64,000 nt of DNA from Variovorax sp. PCZ-1. Its GTDB lineage: Bacteria; Pseudomonadota; Gammaproteobacteria; Burkholderiales; Burkholderiaceae_C. Both the position numbers and the translations under genes were made by a program. Shown here piece after piece: positions 10,338 to 19,339 of this stretch. The notes beneath the pieces were generated by a model. It saw nothing but the letters and a program-made list of their open reading frames with translations. It made no database searches and was not told the origin of the DNA. The first letter of the stretch is position 1. Each line of letters opens with the position of its first letter. The stretch spans positions 1,550,001 through 1,614,000 of the forward strand of contig NZ_JAHCDN010000001.1 of assembly GCF_018413605.1 (NCBI RefSeq). The letters run 5' to 3'.

Positions 10338-12080
10338 GTGAAATCACCTCACCTACAGCTGATCAGCAGTGCGCTATTAGCTGCGCCAATCGCTCTTCTT
10401 TTGATAGCTGCCTGCGCATATATCTTGCCGGCAATTGGCCGATTTGATGCATGGAATGGCCTTTGGGATGCGCCTAGCTTGCTGCAAGCTATCGGAATGA
10501 CTTTGTGGACGGGTTTGGCCTCAAGCTTGCTGGCTTGGTGGCTCACAGCGTGGCTGCTCTCTCAAGCATTTGGCAGGCCATGGTGGAACAAACTCGTGCG
10601 CAGCTTGCCGCCGCTGTTGGCCACGCCGCATGCGGCCTTCGCTGTGGGCTTGGTGTTTTTGATTGCGCCTAGCGGCTGGATTTTGCGGAGCATTTCACCT
10701 TGGCTCACAGGCTATTGGGCGCCGCCGCAGATCGCCACATCCCAAGATACGTATGGCCTCGGGCTCATCGCCATGCTCGTTTTGAAAGAAGTGCCATTTC
10801 TGCTCTGGGCAGCGGCCACGCAATTGCAGCGCGACGATACAGGTGCACGCTGGCAGCGCGAAGCCTTCGCCGCGCAAACTTTGGGTTACAGCCGCCAGCG
10901 CGCTTTCTGGCAAGTGCTCTGGCCGCAGCTTTCCAATCGCTTGTTTTGGCCACTGCTGGCTGTGCTGGCTTACGGGCTCACCGTGGTCGATGCTGCCTTG
11001 ATCGCTGGCCCCGGCAGCCCAGCCACGCTCTCTGTGCGCGCATGGCAATGGCTGCAAGACAGTGATGAAGAGGCGAATGCGATTGGAGCAGTGGCTGGCT
11101 GGCTGCTCACGGCTTTGGTGGCGGCAACGGCTGCGCTGATCGTGTTGCATGACAAACACTCTTCTCGACTTTGGCTTAGGTTCAATGGCCAGCGCAGTAA
11201 AGATGCTGCACAGAGCTCATGGCCTGCAGGCCGCGTTGCTTGGGGCGCAGTGCTGCTGCTTTATGGCGCTGTGCTTTTGGCTTTGGCCGTGGGCAGCGTG
11301 GCTGGCGTGTGGCCGTTTCCCGCCTTGCTGCCAAAAAGTTGGAGCTGGGAGGCTTGGGGCTCAGTGATGGCGAGTAGCCGCAGTGTCTGGATGACATTAG
11401 CGCTGGGTATCACTAGCTCAGCCATCGCACTCGCTTGGTCTATCGCTTGGCTGGAGATCAGCCCACCGAGCTGGGATCGAGCTTTGCGTAAACTGCTTTA
11501 TCTGCCATTGCTCTTACCCGGTGTGCTCTGGGTGGTGGGCATCCATCGCCTCGCTCTCGCGGGTGGGCTCACGGGCGCGTGGCTGGGGGTGCTGCTCGCG
11601 CATTTGCTGTCGGTCTTGCCTTACACGCTGATTGCGCTGTCTCCGGCATACCAAGCTTTCGATGCACGCTATGCACACATCAACGCCACTTTAGGCAAAA
11701 GCCGCTGGGTGTATCTGAGCCAAGTGAAATGGCCGCTGCTGCGCAGCAGCTTGTGGAGCACTGCAGCCGTCGGTTTTGCCGTCAGCGTAGCGCAGTTTCT
11801 ACCCACGCTTTATATCGGCGAAGGCCGAATCGTGACAGTGACCACTGAAGCTGTGACGCTCTCTTCCGGCGGCCAACGCTCGCTCGTGGCTGCCTTTGCT
11901 TGGCTGCAATGGCTACTGCCCGCTTTGGCTTTTGCGCTCGCTGCCTGGCTGGGCAAGCCACGACGCTGGGCAATCAAAGCGTCGATCCTTCTCAACAACG
12001 CTACTCCATCCGTTCGCCCCGAGCTTGTCGAAGGGATTTCCAAGGCTTCGACAAGCTCAGCCCGAACGGAACAGATCTGA
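10338..12080 (+). CDS. ynjC: YnjC-type double ABC permease
   Basis: An integral membrane protein of 580 residues with two fused permease halves (about residues 10-270 and 300-550), as in E. coli YnjC, so one polypeptide forms the whole channel. It starts with GTG at 10338 after AAGG. Two oddities come from repeats. The first membrane segment (LLLIAACAYILPAIG, residues 20-34) is encoded by a copy of the dispersed palindrome. The last 25 or so residues come from the CTTCGACAAGCTCAG hairpin at 12011-12069, an extension without family counterpart. Confidence 0.85.
   Translation: MKSPHLQLISSALLAAPIALLLIAACAYILPAIGRFDAWNGLWDAPSLLQAIGMTLWTGLASSLLAWWLTAWLLSQAFGRPWWNKLVRSLPPLLATPHAAFAVGLVFLIAPSGWILRSISPWLTGYWAPPQIATSQDTYGLGLIAMLVLKEVPFLLWAAATQLQRDDTGARWQREAFAAQTLGYSRQRAFWQVLWPQLSNRLFWPLLAVLAYGLTVVDAALIAGPGSPATLSVRAWQWLQDSDEEANAIGAVAGWLLTALVAATAALIVLHDKHSSRLWLRFNGQRSKDAAQSSWPAGRVAWGAVLLLYGAVLLALAVGSVAGVWPFPALLPKSWSWEAWGSVMASSRSVWMTLALGITSSAIALAWSIAWLEISPPSWDRALRKLLYLPLLLPGVLWVVGIHRLALAGGLTGAWLGVLLAHLLSVLPYTLIALSPAYQAFDARYAHINATLGKSRWVYLSQVKWPLLRSSLWSTAAVGFAVSVAQFLPTLYIGEGRIVTVTTEAVTLSSGGQRSLVAAFAWLQWLLPALAFALAAWLGKPRRWAIKASILLNNATPSVRPELVEGISKASTSSARTEQI
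10396..10435 (-). repeat. Dispersed palindromic repeat, copy 3 (reverse), inside ynjC
   Basis: TTTTGATAGC, CTGCGCATAT and CTTGCCGGCA match the reverse form. The copy is diverged but aligned across all three blocks and is read in frame as hydrophobic sequence. Confidence 0.6.
12011..12069. repeat. CTTCGACAAGCTCAG inverted repeat, copy 1
   Basis: The left arm CGTTCGCCCCGAGCTTGTCG pairs with the right arm CGACAAGCTCAGCCCGAACG around a short AT-rich loop. It is read through as the C-terminus of the YnjC-like permease and could also act as a transcript hairpin before ynjD. Confidence 0.9.
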
Positions 12081-12117
12081 AACGAAGGCACCGGGGCTTC
12101 CCACTAAACTCCAAACC

Positions 12118-12768
12118 ATGAAGATCGAAGTCAAGCAACTCAGTGTAGGCACAGGCGCAGCGCAGCGCACGCTCGTGCGAGGCTTGGCACTTGACTGCCC
12201 GCCAGGCAGCATCACCACACTGATGGGGCCCAGTGGTTGTGGCAAATCGAGCTTGCTCGCTGCCATTGCTGGGCTGGGCATCCCCGGCTTAGAGGCAGAC
12301 ATTCGCATCGAGTTAGCTGGCAATAGACTCGATCAACTGCCTACCAGCCAGCGCCGCATCGGCTTATTGTTTCAAGATGATTTGCTCTTCGCCCATATGA
12401 GCGTACGGGAAAATTTGCTCTTTGCTGTGCCACCCGGAACAAAGGCCGAGCGCGCACTTGCTGCCGATGCCGCGTTGCAAGAGCTGGGTTTTTCAGACAT
12501 GGCCGATCGCAACCCACTCACCCTCTCAGGCGGTCAGCGTGCCCGCGTTTCGCTCATGCGCACTTTGCTCAGCGAACCGCAAGCCTTGCTGCTAGATGAG
12601 CCCTTCTCCAAGCTTGATGTGGCGTTGCGCGAGCAATTCCGCCAATTCGTCTTCGCACATGTGCGCCGCCTGCAATTGCCTACGCTGCTTGTTACGCACG
12701 ATGCAGCAGATATTGCGGATGCATCAAGAGTGATTGATTTCCAAACCCTGATTCCCGCAAATGCTTGA
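12118..12768 (+). CDS. ynjD: YnjD-type ABC transporter ATP-binding protein
   Basis: A 216-residue ABC ATPase that would power the YnjB/YnjC-like importer. Walker A GPSGCGKSS (about residue 38), Q-loop LFQDDLLF, signature LSGGQRARVSL, Walker B LLLDEPF and the switch His in VTHDAAD are all intact. It starts at the ATG at 12118, 37 bases after the permease stop, and overlaps the next gene by 8 bases. Confidence 0.9.
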   Translation: MKIEVKQLSVGTGAAQRTLVRGLALDCPPGSITTLMGPSGCGKSSLLAAIAGLGIPGLEADIRIELAGNRLDQLPTSQRRIGLLFQDDLLFAHMSVRENLLFAVPPGTKAERALAADAALQELGFSDMADRNPLTLSGGQRARVSLMRTLLSEPQALLLDEPFSKLDVALREQFRQFVFAHVRRLQLPTLLVTHDAADIADASRVIDFQTLIPANA

Positions 12769-13396
12769 TCGCCACATCACCCCTTTGATTCGCCCCACTG
12801 TAGAAGCCATTGCGCGCGGCGCGCACCGCAGAGGCGTGAGTGCGGATCATGCAACGCTTTATGGCTTTGCGATTGGCGTGTGCGCCATGGTGGCTATCGC
12901 CAAACAGGATTTTGTCGTTGCCATTGGTTTCATTTTGATATCCCGTTTATGGGATGCACTCGACGGCGCGCTTGCGCGTCTGACCGCACCCACTGATGCT
13001 GGTGGTTTCTTAGACATCACGCTTGATTTCTTGTTCTACGCAGGCATCGTGCTGGCCTTTGCCTTCGCTGCCCCCAAAACCAACGCCCTACCAGCAGCCG
13101 TTTTGCTGATGAGCTTCGTAGGCACCACATCCAGCTTCCTCGCCTTCGCCGCGCTCGCCGCCAAGCGCGGTATCACCAGCATGGAATATCCCGATAAGTC
13201 TTTTTATTTCTTAGGCGGCTTGGCTGAAGCCACCGAGACCTTGATCATTTTTATCGCCATGTGCCTGTGGCCGCGCTGGTTTCCGCAGCTCGCCTATTTC
13301 TTCGCTTTTTTATGCGCCATCACAACCCTGACACGCATCGTGGGCGGCTACCAGACCCTGAAAAATGCATCTGACGTGAATAAATCACAAATGTGA
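12761..13396 (+). CDS. CDP-alcohol phosphatidyltransferase family protein
   Basis: A 211-residue membrane enzyme with several hydrophobic helices and the diagnostic motif D-x2-DG-x2-AR-x8-G-x3-D-x3-D, seen here from DALDGALARL to FLDITLD (residues about 65-90). Such enzymes transfer a phosphatidyl group from CDP-diacylglycerol to an alcohol. Its link with a ynjBCD-like transporter repeats the E. coli ynjBCD-ynjF neighbourhood, suggesting a joint, still unknown role. The start overlaps ynjD by 8 bases, implying coupling. Confidence 0.85.
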   Translation: MLDRHITPLIRPTVEAIARGAHRRGVSADHATLYGFAIGVCAMVAIAKQDFVVAIGFILISRLWDALDGALARLTAPTDAGGFLDITLDFLFYAGIVLAFAFAAPKTNALPAAVLLMSFVGTTSSFLAFAALAAKRGITSMEYPDKSFYFLGGLAEATETLIIFIAMCLWPRWFPQLAYFFAFLCAITTLTRIVGGYQTLKNASDVNKSQM

Positions 13397-13498
13397 ATTT
13401 TTAAACAGTAAGAATTTGCTCGCCCTAAAGACTGTACTTAAGACTGTATATTGCATCCAATAGGCGTTTCTCGTCGTAATACATCAATAAGAGGGCTT

Positions 13499-15661
13499 AT
13501 GAACAAAAGCAAAATCATCCTGATTCTGGCGCTGATCGCCGCCATCATCGCTTTCTTCGCGTTGGATTTAGGGCGCTTTTTTACGCTGGATTTCATCAAG
13601 CAAAGCCAAGCACGCTTTGGTGAGCTGTATGCCGCCAAGCCTGCGCTGGTGATCGGTAGCTTTTTCGCAATTTATGTGGCTGTGACGGCGCTTTCTCTGC
13701 CCGGCGCGGCGATCATGACTTTGGCTGGCGGCGCAATCTTCGGTTTGGTCGTTGGCTTGATTGTTGTTTCGTTTGCTTCGACGATTGGTGCGACTCTGGC
13801 CTTCCTAGCAGCTCGTTTCGCTTTGGGTGAGTCGGTGCAAAAGAAATTCGGCTCGCGCATGGCTGAGATCAACAAAGGCATTGAGAAAGAAGGTGCGTTC
13901 TATCTATTCACCCTGCGCCTCGTACCGCTCGTGCCTTTCTTTGTGATCAACCTGCTGATGGGTTTGACGAAGATGAAGACTTGGACGTTTTTCTGGGTCA
14001 GTCAAGTCGGTATGTTGCTCGGCACGGCAGTGTTTGTGAACGCGGGTACGCAGTTGGCCAAGATTGATTCGCTCAAAGGCATCCTCTCCCCCGGTTTGAT
14101 TGGTTCTTTTGTGCTCCTCGGCATCTTCCCGATCATTGCCAAGAAGATCATCGAAGCTCTCAAAAAGCGCAAGGTCTATGCAAAATGGAATCACGTGCGC
14201 CCTAAGAGCTTTGATCGCAATATGGTCGTGATTGGCGCGGGTGCGGGTGGCTTGGTGTCAGCCTACATTGCCGCTGCTGTGAAAGCCAAAGTCACGCTGG
14301 TTGAATCTCACAAAATGGGTGGCGATTGCCTGAACTATGGCTGCGTGCCCAGCAAAGCCATCATCAAGTCTGCCAAGCTGGCGCACCAAATGCGCCATGC
14401 GAGCAACTATGGCTTGAACAATGCGCAACCAGCTTTTAGCTTCAAAGCCGTGATGCAGCGAGTTCATGATGTGATTGCCGCGATTGAGCCGCATGATTCG
14501 ATTGAGCGCTACACCGGGCTGGGTGTGGAGTGTTTGCAAGGCTACGCAAAAATCGTGAATCCGTGGACGGTAGAGATTGCCATGAACGATGGCAGCAAAC
14601 AGGTGCTGACGACCCGCAGCATCGTGATCGCCACCGGCGCGCGCCCTGTCGTGCCGCCACTGCCGGGCATTGAAGATGTGGGCTATGTGACCAGCGATAC
14701 GCTTTGGGAAACATTTGCGCAGCTGGATACCGTACCACCACGCCTCGTGGTCCTCGGCGGTGGGCCGATTGGTTCTGAGCTGGCGCAATCGTTTGCTCGC
14801 TTGGGCTCAAACGTCACGCAGGTGGAAATGGCACCGCGCATCTTGATTCGTGAAGACGAAGAAGTGTCTGAGCATGCGCTTAAATCTCTGCAAAGCGATG
14901 GCGTGAATGTGCTGTGCAATCACAAAGCCTTGCGCTGCGAAGCAACAGGCAGCAGCAAGGTCTTGGTCGTCGAGCATGCTGGCGTTGAAAAGCGCATCGA
15001 GTTCGACCAAATGATCTGTGCTGTTGGACGTGTGGCTCGCTTGAAGGGCTTTGGCTTGGAAGACATTGGCGTGCCCACCAGCCGCACGGTGGATACCAAT
15101 GAATACCTCGAGACGATTTACCCCAACATCTTCGCCGCCGGCGATGTGGCCGGGCCTTATCAGTTCACCCATACCGCAGCCCACCAGGCTTGGTATGCGG
15201 CTGTGAACGCGCTCTTTGGTACGTTCAAAAAATTTAAAGTGGATTACAGCGTGATCCCTGCAGCCACGTTCATTGATCCTGAAGTTGCTCGCGTCGGCTT
15301 GAACGAAACTGAGGCCAAGGCGCAGGGCATTGCCTATGAAGTTACCAAGTATGGCATCGACGATCTGGATCGCGCGATTGCTGACAGCGAGGCGCATGGT
15401 TTTGTGAAAGTGCTCACTGTGCCCGGCAAAGACAAAATTCTCGGCGTGACTATCGTGGGCGTGCACGCAGGCGATTTGCTCGCCGAATACGTCCTCGCCA
15501 TGAAGCATGGCCTGGGCCTTAACAAAATCTTGGGAACGATTCACACCTATCCCACTCTAGCGGAGGCGAACAAATACGTCGCTGGCGAATGGAAGCGTGC
15601 GCACCAACCCCACAAGGTGCTCGCATGGCTCAAGAAATTTCACGATTGGAGAAGATCATGA
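13499..15661 (+). CDS. TVP38/TMEM64 (VTT) membrane domain fused to FAD-disulfide oxidoreductase
   Basis: A 720-residue fusion. Residues 1-230 are membrane-bound with the VTT/SNARE-associated pattern (LPGAAIMTLAGGAIFG, RLVPLVPFFVINLLMG). Residues about 238-715 are a mercuric-reductase/lipoamide-dehydrogenase-like flavoprotein with FAD motif VVIGAGAGGLVSAY, the redox pair C277 and C282 in GGDCLNYGCVPSK, NAD motif VVLGGGPIGSELA, FAAGDVAG and the dimer-interface HTYPTLAEA. The vicinal Cys pair of true MerA is absent, so mercury is not implied. The substrate is unknown, perhaps a membrane thiol or quinone. The ATG at 13499 follows AGAGGG. The stop overlaps the DUF547 start (ATGA). Confidence 0.9.
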   Translation: MNKSKIILILALIAAIIAFFALDLGRFFTLDFIKQSQARFGELYAAKPALVIGSFFAIYVAVTALSLPGAAIMTLAGGAIFGLVVGLIVVSFASTIGATLAFLAARFALGESVQKKFGSRMAEINKGIEKEGAFYLFTLRLVPLVPFFVINLLMGLTKMKTWTFFWVSQVGMLLGTAVFVNAGTQLAKIDSLKGILSPGLIGSFVLLGIFPIIAKKIIEALKKRKVYAKWNHVRPKSFDRNMVVIGAGAGGLVSAYIAAAVKAKVTLVESHKMGGDCLNYGCVPSKAIIKSAKLAHQMRHASNYGLNNAQPAFSFKAVMQRVHDVIAAIEPHDSIERYTGLGVECLQGYAKIVNPWTVEIAMNDGSKQVLTTRSIVIATGARPVVPPLPGIEDVGYVTSDTLWETFAQLDTVPPRLVVLGGGPIGSELAQSFARLGSNVTQVEMAPRILIREDEEVSEHALKSLQSDGVNVLCNHKALRCEATGSSKVLVVEHAGVEKRIEFDQMICAVGRVARLKGFGLEDIGVPTSRTVDTNEYLETIYPNIFAAGDVAGPYQFTHTAAHQAWYAAVNALFGTFKKFKVDYSVIPAATFIDPEVARVGLNETEAKAQGIAYEVTKYGIDDLDRAIADSEAHGFVKVLTVPGKDKILGVTIVGVHAGDLLAEYVLAMKHGLGLNKILGTIHTYPTLAEANKYVAGEWKRAHQPHKVLAWLKKFHDWRRS

Positions 15662-16482
15662 CAACTATTTCAGCGCAACGTCGCGCTATCATTTCAATAG
15701 CTGTTTGCGCAGTATTCTTGCCGGCGACCAGTGCTTTTTCTCAATCTTTTGACCACAACTACACCGCTTGGAATGCCCTACTCGCCAAGCATGTGAAGTG
15801 GCTACCCGATAACAAGCAAAGCCGCGCCAATTACAAAGGCTTTGCTGCAGATCGCGCCGAGCTCAAGCAAGTATTGGATGGCCTCTCTGCGGTCACCCAA
15901 GCGCAATTCAATGCTTGGAGCAAAGATCAGCAGATGGCCTTCCTCATCAATGCCTACAACGCTTTCACCATCGAGATCATCCTCACCAAATATCCTGATC
16001 TCAAATCCATCAAAGAGCTCGGATCATTCAACCGTGGCCCATGGAAAAACGAATTCTTCACGCTTCTGGGTGCAAAGCGCCATCTCGATTGGATCGAGCA
16101 TGAGCAGCTGCGCCCCAAATATGCCGAGCCGCGCGTGCATGTGGCGGTGAACTGCGCCAGCATCGGCTGCCCCGCCCTCTTCCCCGAAGCCTTCACCGCC
16201 ACCAAGATGGAAGCCATGCTAGAAGACGGCATGCGCCGCTTCCTAGGTGATCGCACGCGCAACAAATACGAAGGTGGCAAGCTCCAAGTGTCAAATATCT
16301 TCAAATGGTTCAAGGAAGATTTTGAAAAAGGCAACAAAGGTTTTGTAAAGTTAGAAGATGTTTTTGCAAAGTATGCAGATCTCCTCACAACTGATGAAAC
16401 AGCGCGTAACCAGATCAAAGCCAAGAGCGTTTCGATCTCTCATCTCGACTACGATTGGAGTTTGAACGACGCTGGCAAATGA
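15658..16482 (+). CDS. DUF547 exported protein
   Basis: A 274-residue exported protein with the DUF547 core: WNALLAKHVKW, the LINAYNAFTIEIIL block and the Cys-containing VAVNCASIGCPALFPEAF, a papain-like fold of unknown activity. The signal peptide (ISIAVCAVFLPATSAFSQ) is largely encoded by a dispersed palindrome at 15685-15727. The ATG at 15658 overlaps the upstream flavoprotein stop (ATGA) and its own stop overlaps the DUF3047 start, so the three are translated together. DUF547 genes next to redox proteins are common; the role is not established. Confidence 0.88.
   Translation: MTTISAQRRAIISIAVCAVFLPATSAFSQSFDHNYTAWNALLAKHVKWLPDNKQSRANYKGFAADRAELKQVLDGLSAVTQAQFNAWSKDQQMAFLINAYNAFTIEIILTKYPDLKSIKELGSFNRGPWKNEFFTLLGAKRHLDWIEHEQLRPKYAEPRVHVAVNCASIGCPALFPEAFTATKMEAMLEDGMRRFLGDRTRNKYEGGKLQVSNIFKWFKEDFEKGNKGFVKLEDVFAKYADLLTTDETARNQIKAKSVSISHLDYDWSLNDAGK
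15685..15727 (-). repeat. Dispersed palindromic repeat, copy 4 (reverse), inside a signal peptide
   Basis: GCTATCATTTCAATAGC, TTGCGCAGTA and CTTGCCGGCGA match the reverse form in order. It is read in frame as the hydrophobic core of the DUF547 signal peptide. Confidence 0.75.
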
Positions 16483-17210
16483 TCAAACTCCTCGCCCCAT
16501 TCACACTGCTGCTTGCCAGCGCGAGTGCATGGGCTGCAGGTTTGGCAGCTTTTTCTGGCACACCGGGCAGCCAGCCGCCCGCGCCTTGGCATACTGTGGG
16601 GCTGCCAGAGCGCTACAACAAGCCCGTCTCGCAATTTGATTTGACAGATCTTGATGGCACGCATGTGTTGCGCGTGAAGGCAGATAAATCTTGGGGCACT
16701 CTGGCACATCCAGTCAATGAAGTCGTCAAACCCGGCAGCTTGCTCAAATGGCGCTGGCGTTTGGAGCAACCACTGGCCAAAGCCGATATTCACGCCAAAG
16801 CCACGGAAGACAGCCCACTCAAGGTGTGCCTGAGCTTTGATATGCCTGCAGACAGCATCCCCAGCGGCGAACGTGCACTTTTCAAACTTGCTCAGCTCTT
16901 CTCCAAAGAAAAAATTCCTACTGCCACCTTATGCTACATCTGGGGTAGCAAGGAAACCATCGGCTACGAGCAAGCCAGCCTGTTCACAGCGCGCGTACGC
17001 TTTATTGTTGTGGCCAACGAGACTACGCCCTTGAAGGCCTGGCAAAACAAAGAGCGCAATATTCATGCCGATTTTCTGAAGGCTTTTGGGCATGAATCGG
17101 CCGCAGTACCTGCGCTGAGTGCTATTCTTATCGGAGCAGATGCGGATAACACGCTAGGCAGCAGCACTGGCTATGTCGGTGATGTGCAATTTATCAACCC
17201 GCCACAATAA
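16479..17210 (+). CDS. DUF3047 exported protein
   Basis: A 243-residue protein with a Sec signal peptide (LLAPFTLLLASASAWAAG) and the DUF3047 domain: HVLRVKADKSWGTLAHPV, LKWRWRLEQPL, SFDMPAD, LCYIWGSKE and the closing GADADNTLGSS plus GDVQF. Function is unknown; it is probably periplasmic and carbohydrate-binding-like. The ATG at 16479 overlaps the DUF547 stop (ATGA), making it the third gene of a coupled trio. Confidence 0.85.
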   Translation: MIKLLAPFTLLLASASAWAAGLAAFSGTPGSQPPAPWHTVGLPERYNKPVSQFDLTDLDGTHVLRVKADKSWGTLAHPVNEVVKPGSLLKWRWRLEQPLAKADIHAKATEDSPLKVCLSFDMPADSIPSGERALFKLAQLFSKEKIPTATLCYIWGSKETIGYEQASLFTARVRFIVVANETTPLKAWQNKERNIHADFLKAFGHESAAVPALSAILIGADADNTLGSSTGYVGDVQFINPPQ

Positions 17211-17322
17211 ACACCTTGTTGGCATCCAAGCCAAGATTTGCAGCGTAACTGGTATATCGCTCCAATTTTTGTAAGAATCTCTCTTCAGGTGCGACTATTC
17301 GCCACGAGTGAGACTTTCTGAG

Positions 17323-18675
17323 ATGCCCAAAACCCTGCTGCTGTTCAATTACGACTGGGATGCCACCGCCACACAAGCCCTAGCTGCCCAAGGGCATGCT
17401 TTTGATGTGCGTGGGTTTGATCTCTTCAGCTTCCCAAGCAATGCGAATCTGCCCTTCTTCAGGATGGAACGCTTTGTGAACAAGCTGGCAAGCCAAGCCA
17501 AACGCGAAGGCTGGCAGGCGGTGAGCTCCCAGCATGAGCAGTTTGGCGCACTTGCTGCCGCCTTGCTCGCCGAGAAAATGGGCTGGCCAGGCACAAGCTC
17601 AAAAGCTGTGGCTGCGTGTCAACACAAGCTTTATGCACGTCAAGTTTTAGAGCAGGTCGCCCCCGAAGCCAATGTGAAATTCACACGCCTGCCCTGCGCT
17701 TATGGCGAAGATGTGCCTGAAGGCTTGCATTTCCCCGCATTCGTCAAACCCGTGAAAGCCGCCTTCTCGGTGCTCGCGCAGGTCGTGCGCTCACGCGAGG
17801 AGCTGCAGGCCTTCACGCGCTTTGGCGCGTATGAGCTTTGGGTGATCAAGCATTTGGTGCGGCCGTTTGAAGAGGTCTGCGAAAAGCTCTTGCCTGAGGC
17901 AGGTACAGCGCACAGCATGCTCCTAGAAGAACCTGTGCGCGGCGCGCAATACAGCTTGGATGGCATCGCGTTTGGCGGCGAGATCAAGCCTCTCGGCGTG
18001 GTCGATAGCATCATGTATCCCGGAACGCAAGCCTTCATGCGTTTTGACTATCCTTCGCGTTTGCCACAAGCCGCACAAGATCAGGCGCTGGATGTGGCCA
18101 AGAAATTCCTCCATGCCGTGGGCTTCACCCATGGCATGTTCAATATGGAATTCTTCTACGATACGGCCACACAAACGCTCAAAGTGATTGAGTTCAACCC
18201 GCGCATGGCATCGCAGTTCTCTGATCTTTACCAAAGAGTGGATGGCATCAATCTGCATGCCATGGCGGTGGAATTAGCCTATGGTCGTGATCCATGGGCA
18301 TTGAAGCGCTTATCCAGCACTGCTGGCGTGGCTTCGAGCTTCGTCTATCGCGTCTTTGATGAGCGCGCTCGTCACTTGCCGCAGCGTATCCCCTCCATGC
18401 CCGAAGCTTGGCAAATTGCCCAACTTCAAGCACAGTTTCCCGATCATTTCTTGCTGCAATTCCCCAAAGCCGGCCATTCCCTCGCGCGAGATTTCAAATG
18501 GCTGGGCAGCTACCGCTATGGCATCTTGCACTTGAGTGGCCGCGATGCGCATGATCTGCAAGAGCGTTGTCAGCGCGCCAGCGGCATCTTGCATTGGCCG
18601 ATACCTTATGCTTCGGAGTTGAGCGAGGAACTATCTGCGCCCATGGTTCTTCCAAACACTCGCGCCATCTCCTGA
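17323..18675 (+). CDS. ATP-grasp domain protein
   Basis: A 450-residue protein with a biotin-carboxylase-like ATP-grasp core: SKAVAACQHKLYARQVL (about 88-104), FPAFVKPVKAAFSVLAQVV and the Mg-binding EFFYD, then VIEFNPRMASQFSDLYQ. Such enzymes join a carboxylate to a nucleophile through an acyl phosphate. No biotin or carboxyltransferase partner is present, so a peptide- or amino-acid-ligase role is more likely. I use the ATG at 17323; a GTG at 17308 is possible. It is separated from the upstream operon by 112 bases. Confidence 0.8.
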   Translation: MPKTLLLFNYDWDATATQALAAQGHAFDVRGFDLFSFPSNANLPFFRMERFVNKLASQAKREGWQAVSSQHEQFGALAAALLAEKMGWPGTSSKAVAACQHKLYARQVLEQVAPEANVKFTRLPCAYGEDVPEGLHFPAFVKPVKAAFSVLAQVVRSREELQAFTRFGAYELWVIKHLVRPFEEVCEKLLPEAGTAHSMLLEEPVRGAQYSLDGIAFGGEIKPLGVVDSIMYPGTQAFMRFDYPSRLPQAAQDQALDVAKKFLHAVGFTHGMFNMEFFYDTATQTLKVIEFNPRMASQFSDLYQRVDGINLHAMAVELAYGRDPWALKRLSSTAGVASSFVYRVFDERARHLPQRIPSMPEAWQIAQLQAQFPDHFLLQFPKAGHSLARDFKWLGSYRYGILHLSGRDAHDLQERCQRASGILHWPIPYASELSEELSAPMVLPNTRAIS

Positions 18676-18706
18676 TACCCTTCTTCACACTTAAGCATCA
18701 AACCTC

Positions 18707-19300
18707 ATGAACATCTATTCTCGCCGCATCCTTGCTTCAAGCGCCATTTCTCTCGCCCTCATCCTCGGCGGCTGCGCAGCCATCAATGCACAAAACCCCA
18801 GTGGCAATCTGCGCCCAGTGAATGCGCATGTGGTCGGCGAGCAAAGCTCCGTCATGCTCAAAGGTCATGATGTCGTTTCGTATTTCACGCAAGGCAAGCA
18901 TGCCCAAGGCGATGCCAAATTCGCCAGCACCTATGAAAACGTCACCTTCCATTTCGCCAGCGCCGAACACAAAGCCCTGTTTGACAAAGAGCCCACGAAA
19001 TACATCCCCCAATACGGCGGCTATTGCGCCAATGGCGTGGTCTATGGCATCCCCTGGGGTGGCGATGCAGACACATGGCGCATCGAAGGCGGCAAGCTCT
19101 ATATCTTCGGCGGCAAGGGCTCCAAAGATGCGTTTGAGCTCGATGTGCCTGGGAATATGAAGCTCGCCCAAAAATACTGGGATGAAGAAATCAAAGGCTC
19201 CAACAGTTTCTGGCAGCGCAGCAAGCGCATGGTCTTCAGAGTCCCTCATTACAAGAGTGGTGAAGAGCTCGCCAATATGGTCGCTGCAGCGAAGAAGTAA
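18707..19300 (+). CDS. YHS-domain lipoprotein, paralogue 1
   Basis: A 197-residue lipoprotein with lipobox LGGC (Cys23) and a YHS-type domain: LKGHDVVSYFTQGKH, FHFASAEHKALFDKEP and YIPQYGGYCANGV. YHS domains are short metal-linked modules found in copper and redox proteins; this lipoprotein family is uncharacterised. A conserved tail (SNSFWQRSKRMVFRVPHYK) follows. It is about 70 percent identical by eye to the next gene. Confidence 0.87.
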   Translation: MNIYSRRILASSAISLALILGGCAAINAQNPSGNLRPVNAHVVGEQSSVMLKGHDVVSYFTQGKHAQGDAKFASTYENVTFHFASAEHKALFDKEPTKYIPQYGGYCANGVVYGIPWGGDADTWRIEGGKLYIFGGKGSKDAFELDVPGNMKLAQKYWDEEIKGSNSFWQRSKRMVFRVPHYKSGEELANMVAAAKK

Positions 19301-19339
19301 ACTGCTTTTTTTATTTGATACACAGACGAGGATGCCATC

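Noticed and set aside
13499-15661. Mercuric reductase
   Set aside because: The flavoprotein has the CxxxxC active site but no N-terminal HMA domain, no C-terminal Cys pair and no mer genes nearby; an uncharacterised oxidoreductase is safer.
17100-17150. A stretch in the DUF3047 gene resembling the forward palindromic repeat (CTGCGCTGAGTGCTATT)
   Set aside because: The encoded VPALSAILIGADADNT matches what the DUF3047 family normally has there, and the GCCGGC block and the ATAG half are poor. Treated as chance.
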